In this document: positions 24,801 to 37,200 of the stretch, one piece after another
Layout: the number at the start of each line of letters is the position of its first letter
How positions within the stretch are numbered: position 1 is the stretch's first letter
Source of the DNA: Pomacea canaliculata
Taxonomy: Eukaryota; Mollusca; Gastropoda; Architaenioglossa; Ampullariidae
Assembly: GCF_003073045.1 (NCBI RefSeq)
Contig: NC_037596.1
Coordinates: 26,820,392 to 26,884,391 of the forward strand
DNA length: 64,000 nucleotides
Reading direction: 5' to 3'
Program-made: the position numbers and the translations under genes
Notes under the pieces: model-generated
What the model saw: the letters and a program-made list of their open reading frames with translations, nothing else
Told to the model about the DNA's origin: nothing
Databases searched by the model: none

Positions 24801-27135
24801 ACCTTGAAAATGTCCAGCTCCCACTTATGTTCTCATTACTAAGACCTTAATGATTTCCTTGTGTGTTGCAGCACTACAAAGTGCAGTTTGTTGGACTTGT
24901 CCATTAATTACAGAAATCACCCAGCAGCTACATCCATCCGACAGCCTCTCCAGGCAGTGCTCTCACATCTTGAATTCCCAGATTTCAAGGTAATGAAGTG
25001 TCATAGAAGCAGATACATTTGTGTGTGTTGCATGTGCTATGCACGCTTGCTTAAATATATGTATATGTGCACAACCTTGTGATTAACAGTTTGATGAATG
25101 TGGGTGCTTAATCCAGAAAATACCTGTGTACATTTTTGGTTTTGAATTCGTTTGAGGGCTCACCCTGGCTATTATTTTTTATTTTTATTTGTTTGTTTTA
25201 TGTTTGAATGTATTGTTTCTGTGGTGATATCTGTCAGAGAACTGAATGAAAAGTTTGTTGCTGTGATACAGGCATCTGAGTGCATCCTACATCACTGCCT
25301 ACAGCTGAAGCAGGAGCTAGAGAGCACAGCTGCAAGCACCAGTGCCCAAATTTCCAGCTGTCAGCAGTTGGTTTATGTCAGTGGCTTCAGTTGCAACCTT
25401 GACAATATAACAGGTGATTGTCTTTACAGATGGAAAGCAAGTGTTCGTTTTTCAGGTGGACACAGGTGTGATTTTTAGTTGTTTCAATATTGCCACAGAT
25501 TATTGCTTATAGCAACACACACAAGAGTAGACAGTAAAAATATTGGCTCTAAGGTAAGTCTTAAAAATAAATGACCTGCTGCTGACAACAATAAACATGA
25601 TAGAACAGATTTTGTAATAAATGTCACACAAGTGAAAAGATGCTCTTACTGTTATTGCCTCATGGTTTTTGTGATAGGAGTTATAATCCTTGGTGGTAAC
25701 AGGTAAAAACTCCATTCTCATCTTTTTCTTTTTTTTTTTTTTAATTTAGCACAGACTTGCCTTAACAACACTGGATTTATTTCAATTTGCCAGGCATCTT
25801 GCCATCTTCATTCTACTCTAAAAATGTGCTAGTTCAGTAATAAATGTTTAATAAATTTCTTAATCAATTTTTTCATTTTTTCCCACATTTTTATACATCT
25901 TTTACTCATTGAAATATTTTGATTGCATCCTTGCCTTTCTTATCTTGTCATGTTCATAATTATAATAAGCTAAATAGCTTTTTATATGCACTGGCCAAAA
26001 CATAACACTACTGACATCTGTTTTTGCATGTTGCCCATCACTGCTGAATCTAATCTTTACAATAATATAGCATATATGTCTTCCATATTTAATTGCTTTT
26101 TAGCATTTATTACAAAATTTGCCAAGGCTTAAAAGTGTTGTGTGGAATTATCATACTAATGGATATTTCATCTTCTCTGTCATCTGATTCATTATGTTTA
26201 GCCCATTCACTGCTGCTTATCTTTAATGTGCTCTCCTTGGTATAATCAATATTCCAAGCTTTTCCTGGTTGCAATACTTGTAACCCAGAACAAGTCCTTT
26301 TTCTGCGAGGAGGGTTGAAAAGAGGAGAGAAAAGGACTATTCTGTGAAATGCCCAACTGATGTTGGTTAATGATGTCAAATAATGATGGTCTTTTGTCTT
26401 CAGATCTGTGCGAGAAGGTTAAGTCTCAAGACAAGAAGGAAATAGAAAACTTATTGCCCAGATTGCAGAAACGCATTTCAAAGACAGCACATGCCTCTAC
26501 AGAGTGTATTAAGGTCAAGGACCATGTCCAGGCATGGTATGTTGCCCTCTGTCTCTGGTCAAGTTATTTTCACTCACTTTTTTGCTTGTTAAACATTTCA
26601 TGCTTTTTATAGTACTTGATTTAATCCCTCCAATGTTTATTAAAAGATCATCTCAAACACTATTTCATGCATAAGGTAAATGAAAAATATAAAAGAAAGA
26701 GTCATTGTAGGACCCTCCCACTTGGAATGCATTTGATCACAGTAATTTACAACAAGTAAACAAACATTTTAGCTTCAACAAATCTTAAGTAGGTGAAATT
26801 GTGATTTGATTCTTCTCTTCTCTTTTTATTCATACTGATACTGATATGTTGCTTACGAACAGAACTTCTTTGTTTACAGATCAATTTCACACACTCATTA
26901 TATATATAAAAACATTTTGTTGGTTTAAGTTATTAATACTAATACATGTAACATGTTAAATTTTGTAATTTAAATCTCAACTTTGCATGTTTAAAATAAA
27001 AATCTTTATAGGTGGGAACAACCAGCCCAGTTTGTCACACCATGGCTGATGGTGGAAGATCACACATACCAACAGTGGTACAACAAATGGCGTATCATTG
27101 CCACTAAAATTCGCCAGATGCAAGTGGAAAAATAA
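15875..27135 (+). CDS. HAUS5: HAUS augmin-like complex subunit 5
   Basis: HAUS5 belongs to the eight-subunit augmin complex, which recruits gamma-tubulin to spindle microtubules for branching nucleation. I place 17 coding exons with consistent phases: 15875-16002, 16421-16486, 16879-16911, 17843-17997, 18660-18915, 19485-19542, 20179-20264, 20840-21004, 21661-21742, 22231-22388, 22520-22682, 23163-23186, 23618-23763, 24872-24989, 25272-25413, 26404-26536 and 27012-27135. They total 2037 nt, or 678 residues, against about 630 in human. Early landmarks match the family: ELWKYVVQHVRSLQTVKKVR, then RGNLAL, then long coiled-coil stretches (EQRASLLQEMTSDL and others). The end is WYNKWRIIATKIRQMQVEK and a stop. 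Exon 2 is started at 16421 rather than at the earlier AG (16387) because SICRGTQQIELW then aligns with the vertebrate protein. Exon 12 is only 24 nt. Exon 15 could start earlier; 25272 keeps phase. There are no frame breaks. Identity is from recall of the family. Confidence 0.88.
17400..17545 (+). mobile_element. LINE-type 3' tail in a HAUS5 intron
   Basis: The block ends GCCACTGGGACAAATAAAGT then TGGTCATTGTCATTGTCAT. It matches the block at about 24540-24662, which ends GCCCATTGGGATTAATAAAG then TTGGTCATTTGTC. A near-constant end followed by a short repeated unit (ATTGTC) is typical of CR1/L2-like LINE 3' ends. No coding part is present. It is in sense with HAUS5, in intron 3. Confidence 0.5.
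19427..19446. repeat. (GCAT)n microsatellite
   Basis: A short perfect run of GCAT units lies in HAUS5 intron 5. Each unit is self-complementary, so the run can form a hairpin. Confidence 0.8.
20452..20670 (+). mobile_element. tRNA-derived SINE in a HAUS5 intron
   Basis: The head TGGTCTAGTAGTGCAACAGT is an A-box-like promoter matching the head of the copy at 51390-51614 (TGGTCCAGTGGCGCAACAGT on its own strand). A B-box-like CTGGTTCCAATCA follows about 60 bases on. The body ends with GGCTCAGCGTAAAACACCAG. A second tail-like block, GGCTCGGTGTAAAACATTAG, follows directly, so the tail is duplicated in this copy. Confidence 0.6.
23866..24035 (+). mobile_element. tRNA-derived SINE in a HAUS5 intron
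   Basis: The head GTCTGGCTGCACAACAGTTA (A-box) and the B-box-like TGTGTTCAAATCTAGGC are spaced as in the copy at 20452. They are followed by the same body landmarks (CTGTGGCACCTGTTTGC, GGCTTAGTTGCTGG). The tail is degraded. Same family as the copies at 20452, 31948 and 51390. Confidence 0.55.
24540..24662 (+). mobile_element. LINE-type 3' tail in a HAUS5 intron
   Basis: Second copy of the tail seen at 17400-17545: a CTTATATTGTAACTAG block, then AGAGCACACTTACC, then CCCATTGGGATTAATAAAGT and a TTGGTCATT end. It is in sense with HAUS5, in intron 13. Confidence 0.5.
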
Positions 27136-28300
27136 ACTGCTCCATGCTACAGATACCTTGGTGTTTTGAGGGGTGAAGTCAAAGCAGTGCATTTGGGAAA
27201 ATGAGAGAACACAAAGGGTTTGGACCACTTCAGTTTCTTAACCTGTATGGTCATTAGTGGGACTTGAAATGCAGCAACTGACAAGGTTGAAAGTGGAAGC
27301 AGGCAGGACCAGCATGGGAAAGTCTTTTGTCTTCTTGGGCCAACCAGGCAGGCGACTAATGATTCACTACCACTAACGTTTTGTGGAATGAAGCCTATAC
27401 AAGTCTTTAAACAGCACCAATAGCAGAAATTGAACTAAGGCCACGTACCCAATTCCATTTAAAAATTGTGATGGTTTAAGCTTTGGTTTTGTTTTTGTTT
27501 TTTTAATTTAATTTTTGGCATTTAACTCCTGGTCTTGTTTAATGCATGTATTGCTTGTTGAATGTTTTAATGCCAGTAAAGTGCTTCTGATATGCACTAG
27601 ACTTTCTGTTATTTTTATTCAAGCTAAATATTAATTATTTTATAAACTCACAAGTGGGAATTACTGCTGGTGGTTTTATGTAAAACAAATGTGGAAATAT
27701 ATTAATTATAGCTGGATGTTGTTGCACTGCCACTGTGATGTGCACCGTTTACTTGGAACACATTTAAGACTTGCACATTCTACCCTTATCAACCGCACAA
27801 ATTGTTAATTGTGCTTTACTCCCCACTCCTGGCAGTGAGTAGCCGCACCCACCATCAAGGATATTTTTTAAAACAGTAACAAGCCTTTTATAAGTGTTTA
27901 TTATCACCAAATTGCACATAAAATATTTCCAGAAGTTAAAAAAATTCCCTCACTATTTGAAATATACTCCCTCTCCATCCAGATCTGAACAATAGAAACG
28001 GAAAAAAAAACCATCTTGAAGTGATGGGGCATTTGCAGCCTGACACGGTTTATCAAAAGTACGTGAAGAACTCTACATAAACTAGCTTCTTTTCTAAAAG
28101 CATATGAACTTTAAGAAAAAGTACAAATCTAAGCTTTGTACTTTTGTTTTTATGACTTACATCATGTTATACAACTTGAAAGACCCGGTGCTAGTATTAG
28201 TATATAATTATGTGACTGATTCTGTTCACATAGCAGAGAAAATGTAAGAATTAGCAAGATGCAGGTAGCTCCTGCAGAAACAGAACCAAAAAAAAGGTCA
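27136..28300. other. HAUS5 3' UTR and tail-to-tail spacer
   Basis: The first part after the stop at 27135 is presumably HAUS5 3' UTR. I do not see a clean AATAAA on the plus strand near it, though AGTAAAG at about 27577 could serve. RABAC1 converges from the other side with its poly(A) signal at 28323-28328. No other gene is visible. Confidence 0.45.
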
Positions 28301-28322
28301 TTTCTAGTTCATTGAATGCAGC

Positions 28323-28328
28323 TTTATT
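28323..28328 (-). terminator. Poly(A) signal of RABAC1
   Basis: AATAAA on the minus strand lies about 0.93 kb past the RABAC1 stop. It implies a long 3' UTR and cleavage close to 28300. It is the nearest convincing signal I noticed on that side, but a nearer variant signal is not excluded. Confidence 0.45.
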
Positions 28329-29253
28329 GTGAAAGTAAAAAATTTCTGTTGCGACACCTCCAAGTTTTGTTTTTAAGGAGTGCATTTGACAAGGTTCTGC
28401 ATTTTACACCCATCTGCTGTCATTTCTCAAAGATTTGTTCATGCTTCACAGTATGTATATACTTGATGTTGATAAGCAGCTTAAAGTTAATTCCAATGTT
28501 CAATAGGCAGATGTCAAATACTAAAATGGATTCTGAATGTTCCTAACATAAAATTAAAGCAATCAAAATGGTACTCTAATTTCTATATTTACACCATACT
28601 TGACACCCTCTTGAAATGTACACAGTATTACTCAAAATCAGTGAAATTGTATAAAGCTGCATGTAATGGTAACAGTGGTGTAATAAGGGTTGCTATAAAA
28701 TGTTGCTTTCATAGAATTGTCAAAAATGCTGATGCAAGTATGGGCCGATCCCATGTGAAGTACCTTACAAGTGAAGCATTTATGTTACTGCCGTTTCAGT
28801 TCTGAGTTAGACTGCCCTTCAGTTCCTTGCAATTATTTGTCCACAGTGCCAATGAGACACTGAAAATTAGGGGTACTATTTACAGAAAGATATGACATCA
28901 CCCTGGACAATAGCAGCATTAGCAAAAATTTAAAAGGCATGAATGTCTGAATTTTGTAATTGTCCACCAAATGTGTAGTCCTAAAAAAACCATTACACCC
29001 TTCTTTAAACAGAACATATAAGCTCTGCTAAAAAAAAAAAACTAAAATTTAAGGCCGAAAATGTTACTTTTAAAAATTACCTTGACACTGGAAACTATTT
29101 CAAGCATTTTGCCAGTACAATACTGCATAAGGCTGTTACATGGATACTGATTTGGATAAAAAATGTTAGCATGATCACAGTAATACATGTATGGCCTGGC
29201 ACTCTGAAGCTAACAATGAGCTCCATACAGCGTCTTTTACAAAATCCAGATCC

Positions 29254-32200
29254 TTATACAGTCTGAATAGAATCCATCTCAATGTCAAAGCCCTCCACTT
29301 CCTCCTGTGTGATAAATGTTGCTGCATGCATCATGATGATAAAGAAAGAAGCACCTGCAGCATCAACAGAAAAAAAGTTGAAAAATAAAATTTTTATTGT
29401 CAATTGTCTTTCTTCAATGCTCACCAGACGACCTGACCGTAGGAGTTTAAAGCTACAACTGCTTTTTAACCAAATGAATTTCGCCCTGAGCAATAGGGAA
29501 AATAGCAGTTCCAATGCTTGAGTGCTCTCTACCTTAAGCCCAGTGTTTCCCTCAGACTTTATTAAACAAACCTTCCCATGGGTTCACATTGCAGCCCTTA
29601 AACTCCTAGGGTTAGGTTGTCCGGTAAAGTTAAAGAAAAAATAACTTTATTTTATTGTTGTACTATCTGCAGTATCTTCCCTCAAACAAAAGAATAAAAA
29701 ATTTGTGCATAAAAATACTAATGCACAAAATTTCATTTAATTTACTGGTGTTCTGCCTGTGCGATCAACAGAAGTTTAAAAATAATTTCCCAAAATTTGA
29801 CTGGTGTTTCTGCATTAAAAAATTTTAGATTATGCAAGGATGGTTTTCTCCAAACTCACCAATGATCCAGAAGACTGCCGAACCTGCACCAGCAATCCAG
29901 AACAGGGGAAAGGACAGAGCACCAACAGCTGCATATTGCTGTGCAATGCTTAATTCACGCCCTGCCAATAGTAGATGGGGTAAATTAATAAGTGTACCAC
30001 ATTAATCTTTAGCATTAAATAATACAGATTAGTAAGTAAAAACAATAACAAATACTTAAAAGATCCAGTTCCTCAAAAAGGTAGAGATTCTCCTGGTAAA
30101 TTATATTAGAAGAGTGGAACTAAATTTTCAAAGAATATTTATACAAAATCATTTAACTATGCTTGGAATGTGTGGAAATAATAATAATGGGTACTTATAA
30201 TGAGCAGAATCGTGATCAAGATAAATCACTTTCTCTGCGCAGTCATCGATAATTTCAACTCCCCACCGCTACTGTTATTTTAATAGCCCCAGAAAACTAG
30301 CACGTGTCAATGGACCAAACTGAACAGGATAATCAAGACAATGTGAAGAAAAGAATGAGAAATAAATTTTTACCCATGATAGACAAAGGTTTATTTTGGT
30401 TCTTGATGCTGATGATGTAACAAGCCCCTAGGCATGCTGCTATAGCAATGAGCAGCATTGGTGATGTGAGGCTGAAAACACATGCGAAGCAGTACAAGTT
30501 ATTTAAATCTCTTAGCTTATGGTGGGAAAGAATGTTTGGCTGAAGGGAGGGAGGTAAGAAGTACATTACAGTGCTGGCAAACCTAGTGATAATTAACTGC
30601 TTTCATCTAACCTAACAAGAACCCTCAACTCCATCTGCTAGATCAAATCAATTCCTTCCTGCCAGTGAAAGGTCTGTTTTTAGGACACAAAGGAATAAAG
30701 ATGAAAAAATGAGTACGATGGAGGCTCAATCAAAGCAGAATTAAGTTCTAGGAATATCAATAGCCAGCGAACTACATTATTAAAAACTCTTAGGATTTAA
30801 CTAATCAGATATTTTTTCATGCACATAATCTTCTAAGGTAAATTTCAGAACACAGTGTATTTGTTTATGGGACAAGTCAGCCAAACTAATGTAGTCTTAA
30901 AAAATAGGATAAGAATAATCATGAATAAAAATGTACTTACACCAAGACACTAATAATGCAAATGGCAACTTATGTGAATGAAAATTAATGAATTAATGAA
31001 TTAAAATCTGGTCATACTAACACGCAGAAGATGACAAGTCCAAGGAAAACAAACAGATAGTTTCCCTGAAAGGTGTCTATATTTTTGACTATGCGAGTTG
31101 GCAGCGGGCTCAAACTGTTGGGCATTTTGAAACGCTTGGTGTTGATGAATTCTGACCATGGTCGCACACGTTCCCGGGTCTTGTGAAACCATTCTCGGGC
31201 CGAAGTGTTGGATAATGAAATAGCCATCAGCCTGAAAGAATACAAATTTGTGATTAGTTGGCACGAAAACCATGTGATGTCACACCATCAGCTTTATAAC
31301 CCAATGTCACTTATTTTTACAGTGCCACCCAGTATTTACTACTAAGCATGTTAGTACCTTCCGCCAGAATGCAAAGAACACCTACCTTATTTTAAAAACT
31401 GGGCCAACAAATAATATAGGATGAAGGCTTTTACAGATTGTTTGCATACCCATGTGCCAAGAATGTGTGAGTAGCCACTTTGGTTAACCCAGACCACTGT
31501 GGTTAGATGATCTGGTGATGGGCATCAGCTGCCAGGGTTTCCTTCAGTTGGAAGATTTGGTATTCGCCCATGGCTGGGAGTTTTGTTCGAGAGCATCATA
31601 TTGTGTCTATGAGTTGGCAGGCATACCTGCCGAATGCACCGGGGGCAAACTTCCTCAGAGCACCTTGCTGTTTAGTCTAAGGTCTTGCAAGGCCCAGCAG
31701 ACATCTGTCACTTTATGGAAGTAATGAAAGGGACAATGGATCTATTGTGAAGAAGCTAGTTACACTGGAAGAAAGTTGCTTGCATGCCCTGTTTTCCTTT
31801 TCACAGCGAAGGTAGCGAGCAGTGAAAGGCTGAAAGCTAGACATGGCAAGCAAGAAAGCACTTTACCAACACATTAGACTCATCACATGGCCATTGTACA
31901 AGTTTTATAACAAGATGGAGACAAGATCCATGCCCCAGAACAAGGATCGGCTAGTGGTGTAATGGTTAGCCCCTTTCATCAATAGACTGAGGACTGCTGT
32001 CGTGGGTTCAGATCTCATCTCAAGCACACTGTTTTTTCTCTGTTGTTACCAGCTGCTCTGCTATGATATAGTCTTAGTTTCTGGCTTGGCATTAAACATT
32101 AATTGCTCACCCTTCCACCCCCAAAACAAGGACTTACTCTTGCTTTAAGAATATGGGTACTTATCAGGCAAGGTAAAAATCACCAGTCTTAAAGGGAAAC

Positions 32201-33063
32201 AAATTTACTACAGCCCTACCATCATGGATCTTTTTTTTTTTTTAATGGTGAAACAGGAAGCCTTGTTTACATAGAAATTGTGTGACCTCACATTGTTGGC
32301 TTTGCCCAGTCAATATACACATATCTTAAAACTAACCCTTAGTAATAAATCTTCTAAATATTAAGTGTCTGTATCAGATTGTGTAGCTTCTCTGAGTCCT
32401 GGATGGACTTCATCACCTTTCCAAAATAGTAAGGCTTCAATACATTTGTACATGTACCAGATAGTTTCACATGAACTCAGACACTGTGAACCATTTAATG
32501 TTAAATAATAATAATATAAAAATCGCAGTACCTATTTATCCATTCTACTGAAAGTTCTACTACAGAGAGATGATTATTCTGGAATCGGAATCTTACATAA
32601 ACTGCTTTTGATACTTGGCTGAGCAAAGTGTCTTCACTGAGTCATTCCTGCTCGAGTACGTGTTGCAACGATCGTGTTACAACAAATAAAATTATAGCTG
32701 GAAGGATGTTATGACAAATACACTGTTTCGTTCAGTTGTACATAATTTAAGAATTGTTACAAGTGTTAAAAAAATCGGACAATAACAATAATCGATTTGA
32801 AAGTTTTATACTGAAGATCAATAAATTCCTTGTACAGTCGAAGTATACTTAGACGACAATAAAAACGTTTCTGACATCAATATAAACCACCGATATCTGA
32901 GAATACACATCCCGAAAATTTCTAAACCGCTTAAGCGAAAGAATATTTTTTGAAAATGACGATTTACATAAACAAAATGAGCATATATCTACCTGTTTTT
33001 CAAGGAAGGCTCCGCTACAGGCGTAAAGTCAAGATTCCCTTCCAAACCCCCTTTCTCAGCCAT
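29254..33063 (-). CDS. RABAC1: Prenylated Rab acceptor protein 1 (PRA1 family)
   Basis: RABAC1 is a small Golgi/ER membrane protein that binds prenylated Rab GTPases and helps deliver them to membranes. Five exons on the minus strand, all in phase: 33063-32993, 31231-31022, 30471-30374, 29961-29860 and 29354-29254. They total 582 nt, or 193 residues, against 185 in human. It starts MAEKGGLEG. The conserved cytosolic entry is AREWFHKTRERVRPWSEF, then NYLFVFLGLVIFC. Hydrophobic hairpins follow: TSPMLLIAIAACLGACYII, then LSFPLFWIAGAGSAVFWIIG, then ASFFIIMMHAATF. It ends with an acidic tail ending DSIQTV. Exon 2 uses the donor GT|GTTAGT, which gives FCVLTSPMLL as in the family. The long first intron carries a SINE. 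The gene is head to head with TBCEL. No frame breaks seen. Confidence 0.92.
31948..32112 (+). mobile_element. tRNA-derived SINE in RABAC1 intron 1
   Basis: The A-box GCTAGTGGTGTAATGGTTAG and B-box GTGGGTTCAGATCTC have tRNA-like spacing of about 40 bases. They are followed by the family body and the tail block TCTGGCTTGGCATTAAACAT, as in the minus-strand copy near 51390-51614. It is antisense to RABAC1. Confidence 0.65.
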
Positions 33064-33168
33064 AGCAGCTGTCGTCTGCGTGGAAATGATGTAAGCACCT
33101 CCAAAACCGATGACGCGCAGTTCACTTCCGGAGTAAATACTGCATGTCAATACTTCTGTGAATGACAG
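33064..33168. promoter_or_regulatory. Shared RABAC1/TBCEL promoter and TBCEL first exon
   Basis: The RABAC1 start codon is at 33063-33061 on the minus strand. On the plus strand a non-coding first exon of TBCEL is proposed to end at the strong donor GAATGACAG|GTAAGC (exon end 33168). It would join the acceptor TTACTTAG at 34201, whose exon holds the TBCEL start. Between them lies ACTTCCGG (33124-33131), the core site of ETS-family factors, common in TATA-less bidirectional promoters of housekeeping genes. No TATA box is seen. The transcription start sites are inferred, not seen. Confidence 0.5.
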
Positions 33169-33932
33169 GTAAGCGTTCGAAATTATCGTGGTATGGGCTG
33201 CTTAGTTAAATAGTATATGCCTTGTGCATCAGCACAATAAAAACTGCTTATATTTTGTGTATAAGTGTCTCATTAGCTAGTTTGCAGCACTGACCGTTTG
33301 GATTCATGTTTAAGTTATCGTACCCTCCCACCTTCGTCTGCGTTCGTCGAATAAACCTGTCATAACAGAAGATTATTATAGTACTGTTCCACATCTTCGT
33401 ATTCCCGTACAGATCCATGATTAAAACAGTACTTTAATAGGGTTGGGTTGATCAGTCCCAGCCACTTACAGCAGAAATCTGCCCATCCACGTATGAAATG
33501 ATTTCGTGTTTATAGAACACAATTTACCGCGCATCATATCTCACAACTCAGACGGACTCGACGTGCAGGGTAGGAGAAATTATTTTCAAATTTAATGTTA
33601 CTAGAATGCCTAAAACTGAACTTAGATGACGTACTCTTACACTGTTCGACCCATTTTTTTCTTCCAAATTTCAGAAACTGTCCTTATTCTCATTTAAAGA
33701 TTGGAGAAAAGTCAGAAACAAGAATGATGCATCCCTTGGTCATTGACAACATTACATTTGTAGCAGCATTGATTGAACTAGCATTGATTGAACTGACATC
33801 GAACATTCATCTGTATAGTCACCCTAAATAGCATGACTTTACCTTTTCTCTGCACAAAAAGTGTTATTTTGACAGAATTCATTGTTTATGCAACAATTTA
33901 GAAAAGATGATTAAAAAGTCTTAAAAAAAATC

Positions 33933-34123
33933 TAGGGGTGCCCAGCCTACGGCTGGTGGGCCGCATCTGGTCCGCGAAGGTGCCTTATCTGCTCATTTTA
34001 AGTAGACACAAGATAATTTTATTTTTAACATCATGATTCTGGCAAAATTGTCATGTTCTGGCCTGCGAGATTTTATATCATGTCCAGTTCGGCCCTCAGG
34101 CAAGAAAAAGTTAGGCACCACTA
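33933..34123. mobile_element. Short hAT-type non-autonomous element in TBCEL intron 1
   Basis: The 191-bp block starts TAGGGGTGCCCAGCCTACGG and ends GTTAGGCACCACTA, so the ends are inverted (TAG(G/T)GGTGCC). The left part (GGTGGGCCGCATCTGGTCCG) and right part (TTCGGCCCTCAGGC) are the style of short hAT elements known from many animals. I see no matching 8-bp direct repeat outside, so the flanks have probably changed. No coding capacity. Confidence 0.55.
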
Positions 34124-34240
34124 GGACTTTGTAAGATTTAAGTTAATCAGCTTGTGACCAGCTGTATAAGTTTATAGTAATAAAAATGTATTGTTACTTA
34201 GGTTACAACAACCACGAAAAGCAGCAGTATTGACGCTGTC

Positions 34241-37200
34241 ATGGCAACAGAATCCAGCAACTCTGACTATTCCATGTCGGAGATCATGTACTCCAGTCAG
34301 GCTTCTTCAGGCATGCTTGATTCTCCTGATGCTCCTCACACACAGGAGGAATCTGGTAGCCGCAGTTTTGTTGATGCAGTTTGGGACAAGTTTAATGATG
34401 ACATGGTTGTAAACGACTGCATCAACATATATGTGCCAAAGAAAGGACCAGCAAGACTGACAGGTTTGTACAATGTACAAACTGTTTAAGATCTAGTTTG
34501 CAGAACTCTGCAACCTAGGAAGGATAAGGTTCATAGCCTGTAAACCATACTTCTAATTAGCAGTTTCATGTCTCACTATCTCATTCTGTGTTTTATAGTC
34601 TTAATGGCAAACAAAATCTGCAGATTTCCAGAATATACTACTGTCATTAGTTTGTTGCAAAAATGCTTTTTTGAGTTTTTCATGAACATTCATTTTTAGA
34701 AAAGCATAGGTGAATTGATCTAAATGCTAGTACTGACATCATTAAAGATAACAGCCAGTGCAAGAGCATATTCTAATGATTACCAAATCTGTAAGCCTAC
34801 TTTGTGACATAAAAAATGAACACTTTACCTCACTCCAAAATCGAGATAAGGACTGAGATGTTCAAAGGCTTGTAGCTTGCAAGCAGAACAGAGGTTTAGA
34901 TTTTGCAAGGGGAAAGGGTGATTACATGACATAGATAAAAGGTAAAGGTCATCCCCTAATCATTTTTAGGTCACTGGGAGTGAAGTGTTAGAGACCTCAC
35001 TTTTCTCTTTACATCTCTTCCTCACTGCCTTACCTTTCCCAACCCTTTATGGAGTCAGGTACTTATTCTTCATTCCGAGAGCTGTGACACATGAATGTCA
35101 AAACAGGAGTACCTCTTGGTTTGAACACTAGTGTTCTAACCACTTGGCTATCCGGTTTCCCTTCAAATCAAAAAGGAAAATACCAACAAAAAAATTTTGT
35201 TAAGAGGACTGAAACTATGAGTTAGGTCAGATGTCTTATCACTTAAGACTTAATGTAATAAGTCAAACATATGAAAGCTAATATTTTGTCAAATGTTAGT
35301 GACAGTTTTGCATGCATAAAGTATCATGTAATGAAAACAGTTTTTAAACATGAGAGATCAAAATCATGGAAATATTTATACACATTCATTTGATGCCTAC
35401 TATTTTCCAGAAACTGATTCTAAAACTCCCAATTAATGTATTTAATTTGGTGTCTAAAATCTCCCATCATTTTAAAATTATGGTCAGAAAGTCTCCTAGA
35501 AGTTGAAACCAATGGTCTGACAGTGCCAAACAGTTTTAACCCAAGATAAAAAAAACTCCTTGCATATTATGGATGAAAACATTGATCTCTATAAAAGTAA
35601 TAAACTTGCTCATTTAAAGTAATTTTAAACTCAATAGAACCTTTAGTTGTTATGTAACTTTCTTTAAGGAAAGAGGAAAATACTTTATAATAAGCTATTA
35701 TTAGGTAGTCTTACAAAAAAATTAATGTCTGATATTGTCATCAAAAGATGAATTGCCCACTTGACACTAAAACTATTAATATTTTTCAATCAATACTGCT
35801 ATTTGCCTTGACCTATCCAGCCATGGCTACATTTTCAGATTAAAATCAGTTTTGTTTAATCATTAGTCAATGTTTAAAATTGATAATTTGGCAAACTTAA
35901 ATGGAAGCCAGACAACTTGGCCAAGAACCAGATCAACCAAAAAGATTTGACCTGGATGCAAAAACTTGCCTCTCTGTGTGCTTTTTTTTTCTTTTATTTT
36001 TGTTTTTGCTTAGGAGATCACAGTTTAAAAAGAAATAATTGTAATTTGCATTGACCTGTCACAGATTCAGGGCATTTGATCCTGCCTCGCCAGGTACACC
36101 TGAACGCCTGTGGCATCACAGAGGCTGGGCACCCAGCTGGCATGACTCGCATGTGCCAAGGAGTTATGGAACTTGACTTAACACAAAACTGTATAGCATC
36201 TTGGCAGGAAGTAGGGGGCCTTTCATTGTGACCCCATTTGCTTTTTTGTGATTGTTTGACTTCATTTGAAGTGGTGATGTCTTAGTAGTTTTGAAAGTTT
36301 GCAAATCCTAGAGTCTCTTGTTTTGAAAATGAAACAGCACTTTTTATTTATTAGAGTTCATATGCACACACATCCATTCCCCGAGTCAGTCATGCAATTC
36401 ATACTTGTTTAAACAGCATTAGGTATTTACTGTCTTTGTTTTGTCTGTCTTTTTTTTCTTTTTCTTTTTTTTTTTTTTGCAACAGAAGGTCTGTACTTGG
36501 TCTCATTGGCTACATCTCTGTAAATATTTACTTCCAGATGTACTTTCACATTATATGCTGCTTCCTGTTTGTTGTTAATTCATTTGTTCATTTTTGCCAT
36601 ATATTATTACTGGCATTTTTTCAGAAGCTAGATTCATAAATCTAGTTTGTTAAACATTGAAACCATTTTATAGGTTTAGAACTTTGAAGGGCATGGCTGT
36701 TACTTTTGGAAAGGTCAGGTACATCTTCCTGTCTTTTTCTTAGACTACAGGCAAGTTACTATGACGTATTGCATAAGAAATGTATGAATAAATTTGTTCT
36801 TTTGACAGATTTTCCAAGTCATCTGCTGCATGCCACGCCTGACATTTCTCAACTTAACCAGCAACCCGATTAGTTCACCAATTGTTGGCTCCCCCAAAAT
36901 GGTTGGTATGATGCATGCAAGCATAAGTTCCACAGCATCCTCACTGGATGAACTGACTGCATCAGCTCTTTTCTCCCGTGCCCTGGCAGAGTCTCCCAAC
37001 ACTGCCTCTACCAACCTCAGTGACACCGATCCCGACATTTCTATCAAGGGCCCCACTACCAGCAACATTGTTGAGGTTGTGGCCCCATTAGATGCTTCTT
37101 CTAGCAAAGTTGCTTCAGAACAAGAGACATCCATAGTGCAGAGTATTGAAACAAATATATCACCATCAGTTCAGGCACATAGCTCAGAAACCACTGAACC

